This document shows positions 15,254-15,328 of a stretch of DNA of 15,328 nt, piece by piece. Every line of letters begins with the position of its first letter. Positions within the stretch are counted from its first letter, which is position 1. The translations under genes and the position numbers were made by a program. The DNA is from an uncultured Prevotella sp. (GTDB lineage Bacteria; Bacteroidota; Bacteroidia; Bacteroidales; Bacteroidaceae), in contig UQTI01000069.1 in assembly GCA_900543975.1 (NCBI GenBank), positions 1 through 15,328 on the forward strand, in the 5' to 3' direction. Below the pieces are notes generated by a model. The model made no database searches. It was not told the origin of the DNA and worked only from the letters and a program-made list of their open reading frames with translations.

Positions 15254-15328
15254 ACCAGTAAGCATCCCATCTGTTTTTAGTGGCTTGAATGAAATATACT
15301 GATATACCAAACTCAGTGATAAATAGTT

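Noticed and set aside
14890..15310. Two minus-strand open frames (94 and 66 codons) near the window end
   Set aside because: Both translate the repeat block in the non-genic direction, have compositionally odd products and no plausible promoter.

Overview
The window looks like chromosomal DNA of a Bacteroidales bacterium, most likely Prevotella or a close relative. The grounds are a SusC/SusD pair, promoters of the Bacteroidetes type (TTTG, about 19-20 bases, TAnnTTTG), A-rich leaders without obvious Shine-Dalgarno sequences, an UpxY/NusG-type regulator and dense intergenic short repeats. The genus is inferred from style, not from a marker gene.

Layout: (1) 1-775, minus strand: the first 258 residues of a secreted GH13 alpha-amylase-family enzyme of the neopullulanase/SusA type, cut by the window edge. 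A LacI-type palindrome overlaps its putative promoter. (2) 776-1454: about 680 bases without a gene, holding two small repeat clusters. (3) 1464-2339, plus strand: a stand-alone AraC-family regulator with its own promoter. (4) 2340-2540: a large layered inverted repeat between convergent genes. (5) 11687-2541, minus strand: a four-gene operon. It encodes a secreted zinc metalloprotease (DUF5117/DUF4953 type), a SusC/RagA TonB-dependent transporter, a SusD/RagB surface lipoprotein and a secreted beta-propeller-like protein. There is no glycoside hydrolase in it, so peptide or glycoprotein capture (as for RagAB) is a better guess than starch. A 24-bp repeat, four copies, fills the susC-susD gap. 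(6) 11688-11951: a divergent promoter region. (7) 11952-13025, plus strand: a glycerate kinase with an unusual internal deletion and insertion, preceded by a duplicated 22-bp leader. (8) 13026-13776: a 25-bp tandem array, a long inverted repeat and an ATCCGTG/ATTCGTG-type array, then a promoter and leader. (9) 13777-14832, plus strand: an UpxY/NusG-like antiterminator with a roughly 130-residue C-terminal extension of unknown role. (10) 14833-15328: a second block of the same short repeats, with no gene I can support.

How it fits together: the operon reads as an outer-membrane nutrient-capture system. The protease would cut a polymeric substrate, SusD and the propeller protein would bind the pieces, and SusC would import them using TonB energy. 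The AraC protein and the GH13 gene need not belong to it. The points most worth a second look are the protease-SusCD-propeller operon, the leader tandem repeats that share the core AGAACAGAGAA in two unrelated transcripts, and the long UpxY-like protein embedded between related repeat arrays.
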